Program-made: the position numbers and the translations under genes
Shown here: piece after piece, positions 25,686-34,077 of the stretch
Layout of the letters: each line of letters opens with the position of its first letter
How positions within the stretch are numbered: the stretch's first letter is position 1
Origin: an uncultured Spartobacteria bacterium
GTDB lineage: Bacteria > Verrucomicrobiota > Verrucomicrobiia > Chthoniobacterales > JAATET01
Direction of reading: 5' to 3'
Assembly: GCA_938011325.1 (NCBI GenBank)
Contig: CALLUD010000022.1
Location: 7,924-71,923 of the forward strand
DNA length: 64,000 nt
The notes under the pieces: generated by a model
Databases searched by the model: none
Seen by the model: the letters and a program-made list of their open reading frames with translations, nothing else
Told to the model about the DNA's origin: nothing

Positions 25686-27116
25686 ATGTGGGCATTTGTT
25701 TTCTTTCTGCTCTTCGTCGCGACGTTCATCGCGCTCGTCGTGACGCTGGTCGTGATGTCGCGCCGCATCAGCGCGATCGAAAAGGCCCGCGCGGCCATCG
25801 AACTCGAGGAAGGGCGCGTCTTTGAATTTCTTCACGGGCTCGGCGAGGCCTTTTCGGAAGGCGTCCGGGCGTCCGATCTTCACCGGCTGATCGTCGAGAG
25901 CGCCACCCGAATCCTCGATGCCCATGCGGGCTGCCTCTACCTGATGGGCCGCGACAATGCCTCGATGGTGCCTGCATTCATCTCGAAGGCGTGTCCCCCG
26001 CTCGTGGCGGTGCCGGATCACATTCTCGAGCAGGGCGTCAACACACCAATCGCCATCGAGAGCTACGTGCGCCTGCATTCGGTAAGGTCGGGCGAAGGTC
26101 CGATCGGAGAGGCATGGGAGTCGGGCGTGGCACGGGTGCTGACGTCCGAACTCGATCCGCTCAATGCGCACCGCGACCGCTCGCTGCAGATCGGCTCGGC
26201 ACTCGTCGGCCCGCTCATTTACCGGCGGCAATGCCTCGGCGTGCTGGCAGTGACCACCGACCCCGGCGCGGCGAGATTCACCGAGACGGACGTGAAGATT
26301 TTCCACAACGTCTGCGAGCAATCCGCCTTCGCGCTCTACAACGAGCGGGTCTACCTCGAGGCGTCGGAGAAAAAGCGGCTCGACCACGACCTCGAGATCG
26401 CCCGGGAAATCCAGAGCATCCTTCTTCCCTCCGATCCCCCGCCCTCACCCGGATTCGAGATCAGCGGGCTCAACATCCCCGCCCGCCAGGTGAGCGGAGA
26501 TTATTTCGACTACATTGTCATCGACGAAAACCGCACCGGCGTGGCCATTGCGGATGTCTCGGGCAAGGGCGTGCCCGCGTCGCTCATCATGGCGATGTGC
26601 CGGAGCGTGATTCGCAGCCAGGCGCCGGGGAAGACTTCCGCCGCCGAGGTCCTTCACCGGGTCAACCGGCAGCTTTACCCCGACATCAAGGAGGACATGT
26701 TCATCAGCATGGTCTATCTGGTGCTCGACGCACACTCCGAGAACGTGTGCCTCGCCCGCGCCGGCCACGACCCGCCCATGGTTTATCGCGCCGCCACAGG
26801 CAAGGTGGAATTGGTGAATCCCAAGGGGATGGCGCTGGGAATTGACAGTGGAGAGGTGTTCGATAGAGTCTGCGGCGACTTCGAGTTTAGGCTCGAACCG
26901 GGTGATTGCCTGCTGCTTTACACGGACGGGTCCACCGAGGCGCTCAATGCAAAAAGCGAGGAATTCGGAGCGGAACGCCTCGTGCGCAGCCTGCAGGAAA
27001 GCGCAACCGGCTCGACAGCAAACGTGATCCGCAGGATCACCGAGGACATCAGGAGCTTTGTCGGAAATTTCGCACAATACGACGACATCACTTTAATCGC
27101 GATACGCAAGTTATGA
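25686..27116 (+). CDS. RsbU/SpoIIE-type serine phosphatase with membrane anchor and GAF domain
   Basis: The 476-residue protein has one N-terminal membrane helix (residues 1-24), a GAF-like sensor (about 45-220) and a PP2C/SpoIIE catalytic domain (about 240-475). Metal-binding motifs are intact: SGDYFDY (Asp272), IADVSGKGVPASL (Asp290), LARAGHDPP and LLLYTDGSTEALN. Such enzymes dephosphorylate STAS antagonists in partner-switching stress pathways. The stop TGA overlaps the grpE ATG (ATGA at 27113-27116), so grpE is probably translationally coupled. Confidence 0.92.
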   Translation: MWAFVFFLLFVATFIALVVTLVVMSRRISAIEKARAAIELEEGRVFEFLHGLGEAFSEGVRASDLHRLIVESATRILDAHAGCLYLMGRDNASMVPAFISKACPPLVAVPDHILEQGVNTPIAIESYVRLHSVRSGEGPIGEAWESGVARVLTSELDPLNAHRDRSLQIGSALVGPLIYRRQCLGVLAVTTDPGAARFTETDVKIFHNVCEQSAFALYNERVYLEASEKKRLDHDLEIAREIQSILLPSDPPPSPGFEISGLNIPARQVSGDYFDYIVIDENRTGVAIADVSGKGVPASLIMAMCRSVIRSQAPGKTSAAEVLHRVNRQLYPDIKEDMFISMVYLVLDAHSENVCLARAGHDPPMVYRAATGKVELVNPKGMALGIDSGEVFDRVCGDFEFRLEPGDCLLLYTDGSTEALNAKSEEFGAERLVRSLQESATGSTANVIRRITEDIRSFVGNFAQYDDITLIAIRKL

Positions 27117-27727
27117 CCAAATCGACCGAATCGACTGCGGAGGACATGGTAAAGCCGACGAACGATCCGTCCGGGACGGAGGAAAATCCGGCCGCCGCCA
27201 GCGATGCGTCTCCGGCCGACGAGAAGCCGGCCCAGGAAACATCGGCCGAGGAGAAGTCCGCCCCGGCACCGGAGGAAAAGTCCCAGCCGGTGGATGAAGC
27301 CGCGAAGTTCAAGGACCTGTATCTTCGCAGCCAGGCGGACCTCGACAACTTCCGCAAGCGCACGGCCCGCGAGCGCGAGGAGGCGATCAAGTTTGCGAAC
27401 GCGGCGCTGCTCGAGCGGCTCCTCCCGATTCTGGACAATTTCGACCTCGGCCTCGAGGCCGCACGCAAGAGCGAAGGCGCCGAGGGCATCCTGCAGGGAA
27501 TGTCGATGGTGCGGAAGCAGCTCGATGACTTCCTGCGCGACAGCGGCGTCGAACCGATCGAGGCGGAGGGTGCGGAATTTGATCCCAACTTCCACGACGC
27601 TCTCGGCCAGGAAGCCAGCACGGAAGTGCCGGAAGGAAAAGTGATCCGCCAGATGCGCCGTGGCTACAAGCTGCACGGGCGCCTGCTGCGTCCGGCCGCG
27701 GTGATCGTTTCCAAGGGCGCGGAATAA
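27113..27727 (+). CDS. grpE: GrpE nucleotide exchange factor of DnaK
   Basis: GrpE releases ADP from DnaK. The 204-residue protein has a long Pro/Glu/Ala-rich disordered N-terminus (about 1-60), the dimer helix with FKDLYLRSQADLDNFRKRT, and the beta domain with the signature near the C-terminus (PEGKVIRQMRRGYKLHGRLL). Length is usual. It starts inside the phosphatase stop codon and is followed by dnaJ after 6 bases. No HrcA or dnaK gene and no CIRCE element is seen in the window. Confidence 0.96.
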   Translation: MTKSTESTAEDMVKPTNDPSGTEENPAAASDASPADEKPAQETSAEEKSAPAPEEKSQPVDEAAKFKDLYLRSQADLDNFRKRTAREREEAIKFANAALLERLLPILDNFDLGLEAARKSEGAEGILQGMSMVRKQLDDFLRDSGVEPIEAEGAEFDPNFHDALGQEASTEVPEGKVIRQMRRGYKLHGRLLRPAAVIVSKGAE

Positions 27728-27733
27728 CGGCGG

Positions 27734-28873
27734 ATGAAGACCCAGCGCGACTATTACGAAATCCTCGGCGTCGATCGCGGCGCCTCGGCGGAGGAAATCA
27801 AGCGCGCCTACCGCAAGCTCGCGGTGAAGTATCATCCGGACAAAAACCCGGGTGACAGCGAGGCGGAGGAGCGTTTCAAGGAGCTCGGCGAGGCCTACGA
27901 CGTCCTGATGGATCCCGACAAGCGCGCGGCCTACGATCGCTACGGACACGCGGCGTTCGGCCAGGGCGGATTCGGCGGCGGTGGCGGCGGCGGATTCCAC
28001 GATCCGTTCGACCTCTTCCGCGAGGTCTTCGGCGGCGGTGGTGGCTCGGGAGGAATCTTCGACCATTTCTTCGGCGGCCAACAGGGATCGGACGGGCGCC
28101 AGCGCGGCTCGGACCTCCGTTACGACATCCAGATCACGCTCGAGGAAGCCGCGGAAGGCGTCGAAAAGGAGATCGAGATTCGCAAGCTCAGCGCCTGCGG
28201 CGATTGCGACGGCTCCGGCGCGCAACGCGGCTCGAAAACGGTCACCTGCAATGTCTGCCGCGGTCGCGGCCAGGTCGTCGTTTCCCGCGGCTTTTTCCAG
28301 GTTGCGCAAACCTGCCCGAATTGCCACGGCACCGGTCGCGTCATCGAAAAGCCGTGCCGTTCCTGCAGCGGTGAAGGTCGCGTCGAGAAGACATCCCGTA
28401 TCAAGCTGCGCGTCCCCGCCGGCATCGAGCACGGCGCCCGTCTGCGCTCAGCCGGCAATGGCGAGGCGGGCCTGCGAGGCGGCACCTCCGGCGACCTCTA
28501 TGTGGTCGTCCACATCAAGGAGCACCCGATTTTCGAGCGCGATGGCGCGGACCTGCACTGCGACGTGCCAATCCCATTTCATGTCGCCGCGCTCGGTGGC
28601 GAGATTCACGTTCCGACGCTCAAGGGCGCGATCAATTTGAAGATTCCCGCCGGCACGCAGGGCGGCGCCGTTTTCCGCGTGCGTGGTCAGGGTCTGCCCT
28701 CGATGCATGGCGGCGGCAAGGGCGATCTTTTCACCCGCGTGCAGGTTGAAGTGCCGACCCGGCTCAACAGCGAGCAGCGGAAGAAACTGCAGGAATTTGC
28801 CGAGCTCTGCGGCGAGGACAACACCCCCCTGCACCGCTCTTTCTACGAGAAGCTGAAGGATTTCTTCAGCTGA
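27734..28873 (+). CDS. dnaJ: Chaperone DnaJ (type I Hsp40)
   Basis: The 379-residue co-chaperone stimulates DnaK ATPase. It has the J domain (residues 1-70) with HPD in VKYHPDKNPGD, a Gly/Phe-rich linker (about 75-115), four zinc-binding CxxCxGxG repeats (CGDCDGSG, CNVCRGRG, CPNCHGTG, CRSCSGEG) and the C-terminal substrate domains. All key residues are intact. It is the last gene of the run starting at the STAS gene; I see no hairpin terminator after it. Confidence 0.97.
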   Translation: MKTQRDYYEILGVDRGASAEEIKRAYRKLAVKYHPDKNPGDSEAEERFKELGEAYDVLMDPDKRAAYDRYGHAAFGQGGFGGGGGGGFHDPFDLFREVFGGGGGSGGIFDHFFGGQQGSDGRQRGSDLRYDIQITLEEAAEGVEKEIEIRKLSACGDCDGSGAQRGSKTVTCNVCRGRGQVVVSRGFFQVAQTCPNCHGTGRVIEKPCRSCSGEGRVEKTSRIKLRVPAGIEHGARLRSAGNGEAGLRGGTSGDLYVVVHIKEHPIFERDGADLHCDVPIPFHVAALGGEIHVPTLKGAINLKIPAGTQGGAVFRVRGQGLPSMHGGGKGDLFTRVQVEVPTRLNSEQRKKLQEFAELCGEDNTPLHRSFYEKLKDFFS

Positions 28874-28879
28874 TCGGAC

Positions 28880-29050
28880 TCAACGCCCACGCCGCCGGCA
28901 CGCGCTGGCCAGCAACGCTGCGCCAAGCCCGGGCAGCACGGGCGCACGTGCTTCCGGCACGACCGAGAACCCGTAGCGCACCTCGGAATCCATCGCCCGT
29001 GGCAGCCCGACGCTGAACTCCGTGCCATCGGGCCAGCGAACCGGAGAAGA
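28880..29050 (-). pseudogene. Orphan PEP-CTERM tail, remnant of an exported-protein gene
   Basis: The minus strand reads RWPDGTEFSVGLPRAMDS, then FSVVPEARAPVLPGLGAALL and ends ACRRRGR with a stop at 28880. This is the PEP motif, hydrophobic helix and basic end of a PEP-CTERM sorting signal. Upstream of residue RWPDG the frame loses protein character and no start or signal peptide is found. It looks like the 3' remnant of a deleted gene. The rest of 29051-29285 holds nothing I recognise. Confidence 0.6.
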
Positions 29051-29285
29051 CGAGCGTCTCGTCCGAGGCCGAGCGCGGAACAATATAATACAGAGCACAG
29101 TGATGGGCAAAGTTCGAATGGCGGACGTCTTGGAGGCAATCAACGCGAATCCGTGCGGATATCTTGTTTCAATACCTCCCTAATTATTGAATATCGGTTG
29201 CCGAGCGGATATTCTGGCGGCGGTGTCGTGAGGGGAGACGGTTCCGGCGAGTGGGGAGATTTTGATTCAACACGATAAAATGACG

Positions 29286-29759
29286 ATGAAGAAAATACTG
29301 GCCAGCACGCTTTTCTGTTTAGCCACCCTCCACCTCTATGCCGATGTGAGCACTTCCAAGGTTGGCGACTACAAAGTTTTGCTCGATACCCGAGGGCAGT
29401 TCGGAAACGGCAACTGGAAACAGCAGCTCACCGTTGAGAAAGACGGGCGAAGGCTCTACAAGATGAATGCTCCCCACGCCCTCAGCCGGATCATCCTTAT
29501 TCCGGGTGCCTGTCTCGAGGCGGACGGTTATACTTGGGTCGGCATCGCCCTTATCCAGGATGGGCTGGATGGCTCAATCGTTCAATCCATCGGCTTCAAA
29601 GACGGACAGACGTATGTCAGCACTGCGGAGCTGACTCGAGTGGAGCCCGACTTCGATGAAAAGGTGTCGAGCAGGGAGTTTGCCTCTGGCTTGCCGGAAA
29701 CCCTTGCCAAGAAGCGCCTTGATCAGGCGATTAAGGCATACATGACCATGGATAAGTAA
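29286..29759 (+). CDS. Small exported protein, unknown
   Basis: About 157 residues with a signal peptide MKKILASTLFCLATLHLYA, cleaved before DVSTSK. The body reads GDYKVLLDTRGQFGNGNWKQ and ends KKRLDQAIKAYMTMDK; it appears to be a small beta domain. No family recognised. The start MKKIL (29286) is preferred over MTMKK (29280) and TTG 29262. Base composition is less GC-rich than its neighbours, and it is surrounded by decayed sequence, which suggests acquired DNA. Confidence 0.65.
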   Translation: MKKILASTLFCLATLHLYADVSTSKVGDYKVLLDTRGQFGNGNWKQQLTVEKDGRRLYKMNAPHALSRIILIPGACLEADGYTWVGIALIQDGLDGSIVQSIGFKDGQTYVSTAELTRVEPDFDEKVSSREFASGLPETLAKKRLDQAIKAYMTMDK

Positions 29760-30476
29760 AACCGTGGGCGTGCATTTGAACACGTGGAAACCAGGCCTAC
29801 CGTCGGGGGTCGTTTCGGAGTCGTTCAGTGAAAGCAAATGAGCCCAGTCGTGCGCTTAGGGTCTTCTACGTGATGGCTCCGCGAAGTGGATCATTCCGAT
29901 TACCGTGTCCTGTAAGCAGGAACAATGGTTCCTGAAAGCAATCGATACGAGCTCAGGCGAGTTTGTGGATTTCTCCCTGGCCGACAGAAGCGTGGAAAGT
30001 CCAAGAAAGCCGTCTTCACTGTTCAAGCCATTCGAGGCGGGAGCGTCATAGGCTCCGCTTCAAAGGCCTACGTTCAGCCTTAAGGCGTGGTTTAACCCGG
30101 AGAGCGGTGAGCTTCGCGGTCTGCGGATTCGCTCGATTACGAGCCGAACATGACCACCCAATCACTAAACGTGGCGGTGGTGCGTATATCCTCGTATGGA
30201 AGGGCCTGATCCTGTTTTCGACTGGCCGGGAATGCTACCTCGAGGCTACGTGTTCGGCTGGACCGTGGCATCCAACACGGCAGAGGCGATCAGACGCATT
30301 CGTGTCCTCTACGCCGCGAGCCACCCGGACGCACGGTTTCACATCGGATTTTTTCAGCGACGGAGAGGCCGTTGTCTTTCAAGAACAGGGCGTCAGGCAC
30401 GCGCCTCCTGTCGTTGACGTCGACACCGGGAGTTCGAACAGATGCGTCGCCGGATGCTTCTCGCGATGTAAATCCA
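29760..30476. other. Degraded interval without an intact gene
   Basis: No complete gene is visible in these 717 bases. Short plus-strand runs look protein-like but are broken by stops and frame changes: KWIIPITVSCKQEQWFLKA (near 29885-29945) continuing into FVDFSLADRSVESP, then TFSLKAWFNPESGELRGLRI (near 30070-30130) in another frame. These may be remnants of one gene of unknown family. No transposase or repeat ends were seen. Confidence 0.45.
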
Positions 30477-30760
30477 ATGAGCGACATCGCCTTCGATCAC
30501 CCGGCGTTACGACTTGCCCTATTTCCGGCCGCGATCCTTGTTCTCGCCACCGTGGTAGCCTGGTTTTTCCGACGCGCCACACGCCACACGCCGGCCGGCA
30601 TTCGGTTACCAGCGCACCTCCGGATTGTTCACGCCGGCGGAGCTACCTTTTCTTGAGGTCCTGAAATCGCTCCTTACCGCCCACCCCCTCCTCGAATACG
30701 ACCCCGTCCGGATTGAGCGCCTGCCCGCCCGGCAGCACCCTCACCGTGCCCGAGTTGCAT
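30477..30760 (+). pseudogene. Frameshifted DUF2726-like membrane protein fragment
   Basis: The ATG at 30477 opens MSDIAFDHPALRLALF with a membrane helix and basic stop-transfer (WFFRRATRHTP). Near 30600 a one-base frame change leads to FGYQRTSGLFTPAELPFLEV and LKSLLTAHPLLEYD. The phrase LFTPAELPFLEVL resembles the start of DUF2726 domains, which often follow a single membrane helix. The rest of the domain is missing. On the other strand a 38-codon open stretch ending ERFQDLKKR (stop 30643-30645) is an alternative reading. Moderate confidence only. Confidence 0.4.
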
Positions 30761-30785
30761 CATTCGCTTGCTTCGAGCGAAGAAT

Positions 30786-31355
30786 TCACTCGAACACAGC
30801 CTGCCTTTCGCCCGCCGTCAGCTCGCGCCACGCGCCCGGCGCGAGGTCGGCCGGCAGATCAAAGGCTCCGATGCGCACGCGGATGAGTCGCAGCGTAGGG
30901 TGTCCAATCGCGGCGGTCATCCTTCGCACCTGACGGTTCCGGCCCTCGCGCAACTCGATCGCGATCCAGCAGTCCGGGATGCTTTTCCGCACGCGGATCG
31001 GCGGATCGCGCGGTGGCACGACAGGCTGCGGGTCCAGCATCCACGCGCGCGCCGGCAGGGTTCGTTTCCCCTGCACCTCCACACCGCGACGCAAACGGAC
31101 CAGCGATTTCTCGTCGGGAATGTCCTCCACCTGCACCCAGTATCGCCGCCAGTGGCCGCGACTCGGATGCAGCAGCGAGTGGGTCAGCACCGTTTCGTCG
31201 GAAAGCAGGAGCAACCCCTCCGAGTCCGCATCGAGCCGGCCGATCGGATACACCCGCGGTGGCAGGCCGCACTCCGCAAGCGTGCGCTGCTCCTCGACCT
31301 CCGGCGTAAATTGACTGAGCACGCCAAATGGCTTGTTGAGCGCCAGCAGCATCAA
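30786..31355 (-). CDS. rRNA pseudouridine synthase, RsuA/RluE-like
   Basis: The 189-residue enzyme isomerises uridine in rRNA. It has LALNKPFGVLSQFTPE, the catalytic motif GRLDADSEGLLLLSDE with the active Asp, and EGRNRQVRRMTAAIGHPTLRLIRV. It lacks the N-terminal S4 domain of RsuA/RluB and is closest in layout to RluE, which modifies 23S rRNA U2457. Two adjacent ATGs (31355, 31352) are possible. The 3' neighbour region is decayed. Confidence 0.88.
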   Translation of the reverse strand: MMLLALNKPFGVLSQFTPEVEEQRTLAECGLPPRVYPIGRLDADSEGLLLLSDETVLTHSLLHPSRGHWRRYWVQVEDIPDEKSLVRLRRGVEVQGKRTLPARAWMLDPQPVVPPRDPPIRVRKSIPDCWIAIELREGRNRQVRRMTAAIGHPTLRLIRVRIGAFDLPADLAPGAWRELTAGERQAVFE

Positions 31356-31470
31356 TCGTCCCCCGGATTTCCGGCAACGTGCGCCGGCGCGTAATGGTGA
31401 TCAGTCATCCCCACAAGGCTCCGAAAAACCCGCACATTTGTCAGCCCGGCTTTCCTCCCAGCGATCGCAC

Positions 31471-31498
31471 TTGGAGATTCGTGCCGTTCCCGTAAAAT
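31471..31498 (+). promoter_or_regulatory. Candidate leaderless promoter of the NAD(P)HX repair gene
   Basis: TTGGAG (31471-31476), 16 bases, TAAAAT (31493-31498; five of six matches). The ATG at 31505 follows after 6 bases, so the expected first base of the RNA is the start codon itself. No Shine-Dalgarno sequence is present. The divergent pseudouridine synthase gene begins at 31355. Confidence 0.5.
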
Positions 31499-31504
31499 GC
31501 ACGC

Positions 31505-32974
31505 ATGCTTCTCACGGCAGCGGAAATGCGCGCAAGCGAAGAGGCGGCGTTTGCCCGCGGCGTGAGCGCCGAGTCGCTCATGGACCGGGCCGGAAGCGCG
31601 CTGGCACGGGCGGTCCGCCAGTTTTTTCCCTCACCAGGGCACGTCGTCGCGGTCTGCGGCAAGGGCAACAACGCCGGCGATGCGCTGGTCGCCCTCGCCG
31701 AGCTGGCAAGGTGCGGCTGGAGCTTCGAGGTCGAAACCGTCTTTCCGGAGAGGGAGTTCTCCGGGCTCGCCGCCAAAAAGTTTCGCGAACTTCCCCCCTC
31801 TCCCGCGCGGAAGCCGGATCCCACCGTGACCGTTCTCCTCGACGGATTGCTGGGCATCGGTGCGAGCGGTTCGCCTCGTGAACCGGTGGCAGGTGCCATC
31901 GAGCGGCTCAACAAACGTCGCAGCACGGAACACGCGTTCGTCTTCGCGGTGGACATCCCAAGCGGCCTCGACGCCGACACCGGAGAGCCCGACACCCCGT
32001 GCGTCTTCGCCGATTTCACGGTCACGATGGGCCATGCAAAGATCGGTCTGCTGGCGGACTCCGCGACGGATCACGTCGGCCGTCTCGTCGTCGCGGAACT
32101 CCCGGAACTCGAAGCCCCCGCCGGCGCGTGTGACGACACCCTGATTACTCCGACGACCCTTCGCGAGGTGCTGCCGCCTCCGTCTTTCGACAGCCACAAG
32201 GGAATGTGGGGCCGTGTTGGCATCCTCGCCGGCTCCCGCGGATTTCTCGGCGCCGCGCAAATGTGCTCCACGGCGGCCCTGCGCGCCGGCGGCGGCCTCG
32301 TCACGCTCTACGCGCTCCCGAAATCCTACGAGTTGCTCGCCCGCTCGTGCCCGCCGGAGATCATGGTCAAACCGGTGGAGTCGTATCGCGAGGTGCTCGA
32401 GGACAAGTTCGACGCCGTGGCCATCGGACCGGGCATCGGCAGCGGACAGGAGGAAACGATCGTGGCCATCGTGAAGCAACTGCTCATCCCCGCAGTGGTC
32501 GATGCCGACGCGCTGAACGAACTTTCCCGGCGCCCCGGCTTCTGGCACCGCTTCTCGGGCCCGCGCCTGTTCACTCCGCATCCCGGCGAAATGCAGCGTC
32601 TGTATCACCCCGCCCGGCATCTCAAGCGGCGCGAGGCGGCCACGCAGTTCGCTTCGGAGCATCCGCTGACCCTTCTGCTGAAGGGTGCCCGCACGGTGAT
32701 TGCGGATCGCGAACATCCCGTCGCCTACAACACCACCGGCAATCCCGGCATGGGAAGTGGCGGCATGGGCGACGTGCTCACCGGCGTGTGCGCGGCGCTC
32801 ATGGCGCGCAAACACCCGCCTTACGACGCGGCGCGAATCGGCGCATGGGTTTGCGGACGCGCGGCGGAACGCAGCATTTTCCTCAAGGGCGGCTCGCCGG
32901 AATCGCTTACCGCCTCCGACGTGCTCGACGAGCTTGGCGGCGCGTTCAACGATCTGCGCCTCGGCGTCCTCTAG
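31505..32974 (+). CDS. nnr: Bifunctional NAD(P)HX epimerase / dehydratase
   Basis: The enzyme repairs hydrated NADH and NADPH. The 489-residue protein joins an N-terminal YjeF epimerase domain (about 1-210; GKGNNAGDALVAL, VDIPSGLDADTGE) to a C-terminal ADP/ATP-dependent dehydratase domain (about 225-485; GSRGFLGAAQMCSTAALRAG, FTPHPGEMQRL, GNPGMGSGGMGDVLTG). The usual NNGGDG is NNAGDA, a small variation. It is convergent with the DUF697 gene and overlaps it by 4 bases. Confidence 0.93.
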   Translation: MLLTAAEMRASEEAAFARGVSAESLMDRAGSALARAVRQFFPSPGHVVAVCGKGNNAGDALVALAELARCGWSFEVETVFPEREFSGLAAKKFRELPPSPARKPDPTVTVLLDGLLGIGASGSPREPVAGAIERLNKRRSTEHAFVFAVDIPSGLDADTGEPDTPCVFADFTVTMGHAKIGLLADSATDHVGRLVVAELPELEAPAGACDDTLITPTTLREVLPPPSFDSHKGMWGRVGILAGSRGFLGAAQMCSTAALRAGGGLVTLYALPKSYELLARSCPPEIMVKPVESYREVLEDKFDAVAIGPGIGSGQEETIVAIVKQLLIPAVVDADALNELSRRPGFWHRFSGPRLFTPHPGEMQRLYHPARHLKRREAATQFASEHPLTLLLKGARTVIADREHPVAYNTTGNPGMGSGGMGDVLTGVCAALMARKHPPYDAARIGAWVCGRAAERSIFLKGGSPESLTASDVLDELGGAFNDLRLGVL

Positions 32975-34077
32975 GAGGCGTCGTCCTTCGCGGAGGGAAT
33001 CGCCCTCGCCTTGAACGACTGGAGGCCCGGCTGCAGGCGCTTGAACAACTTCCGCGTTTCCTGCATCGGCAGATCTTCGATGAAGCAGGCAATCGCGGCG
33101 CGCCCGATCGCGTAGGTGCCGGCTCCGGCGACGAGGCCGGACACCGCATTGCCCCAGAACGGGAACACCTTCAGCAGCGCGCGCGCTCCTTCGCGAAAAG
33201 CGAAGCCCGCTCCAATGTTGATTCCCAGCGCTCCGGCAAACTCCGCCATCAGGCGCGGGCTCGCCCGCCGTCCGCTCACGTAAACCACCAGCCCGACGAG
33301 CAGGGATTGCAGCGTCGTGAGAATCGGCAGATCCGCCAGCGGGATCGGCTGCATGCCGATCACCCCGCAGACCGCGGTGAACGACTTCAACAGCGATTTG
33401 GAGATTTCCACCTGCGCACCGCGCGCCATCGCCATTCGCGCGAATTCCAGCTTCGCGCCATTCGGGAGCATCCCGCACAACGCCTCCGCAGCCGCGCCGG
33501 CCTGTTCCGGACTGGCCTCGAAGACCTGCAGCGGGCGTTGCACAAACTCGCGGTGCGAATGCAGCAACGCATCCAGCCGGGTCCTTGCGCCCGCACCACC
33601 AAAAGCCAGCGCCACCATGCCGGGCCGTATCTTGTGGTCGCACAGCGCCAGTCGCTCGGTCGCGAGGGTGAATTCCCGCTCGAACTCCCCTGCTGCGTCC
33701 GAGTCGCCTCGCACGAACAGCACGGCGTCGGCGGCTTCCGTCGCAATGGCCGTTTCAAAAATCTCCGCCGGCGTCTCCGCCCGGGCGTCGAGAATCTCGA
33801 CACTCCCACGACCCCCCACGCGATAGGTTCGCCAGCCATTTTGCGCATCGCCCGTCTCCACCAGCGACCCGCAGAGGTAATGCAGAATCGCAGGTGCCGT
33901 CATGCTCTTCGCCCCGCCCAAAATCACAATCTTCGGCGGCCGTTGTTCGAGGAAGAACTCCTGGATCGGCACGAGCTCCTGCATGATCGGCCGCTGGAGC
34001 CGACCCGGCAGTTTCTCCACCAGCGCCACAAGACGCTTGTAGAGCTTCAGGACAGTATCACGGTTTAAAGTCTGCAA
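32971..34077 (-). CDS. DUF697/YcjF-like membrane protein with a degenerate GTPase region
   Basis: The 368-residue protein has an N-terminal part where a P-loop would be expected, but residues 53-60 read LGGAKSMT, lacking the GxxxxGKS/T pattern. The C-terminal half has the membrane helices of DUF697 (LADLPILTTLQSLLVGLVVY, GAGTYAIGRAAIACFIEDLP). Related proteins carry a working GTPase domain; here binding is probably lost or altered. Its 5' end overlaps the end of the peroxiredoxin gene by 20 bases, so they are likely co-transcribed. Confidence 0.7.
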   Translation of the reverse strand: MQTLNRDTVLKLYKRLVALVEKLPGRLQRPIMQELVPIQEFFLEQRPPKIVILGGAKSMTAPAILHYLCGSLVETGDAQNGWRTYRVGGRGSVEILDARAETPAEIFETAIATEAADAVLFVRGDSDAAGEFEREFTLATERLALCDHKIRPGMVALAFGGAGARTRLDALLHSHREFVQRPLQVFEASPEQAGAAAEALCGMLPNGAKLEFARMAMARGAQVEISKSLLKSFTAVCGVIGMQPIPLADLPILTTLQSLLVGLVVYVSGRRASPRLMAEFAGALGINIGAGFAFREGARALLKVFPFWGNAVSGLVAGAGTYAIGRAAIACFIEDLPMQETRKLFKRLQPGLQSFKARAIPSAKDDAS

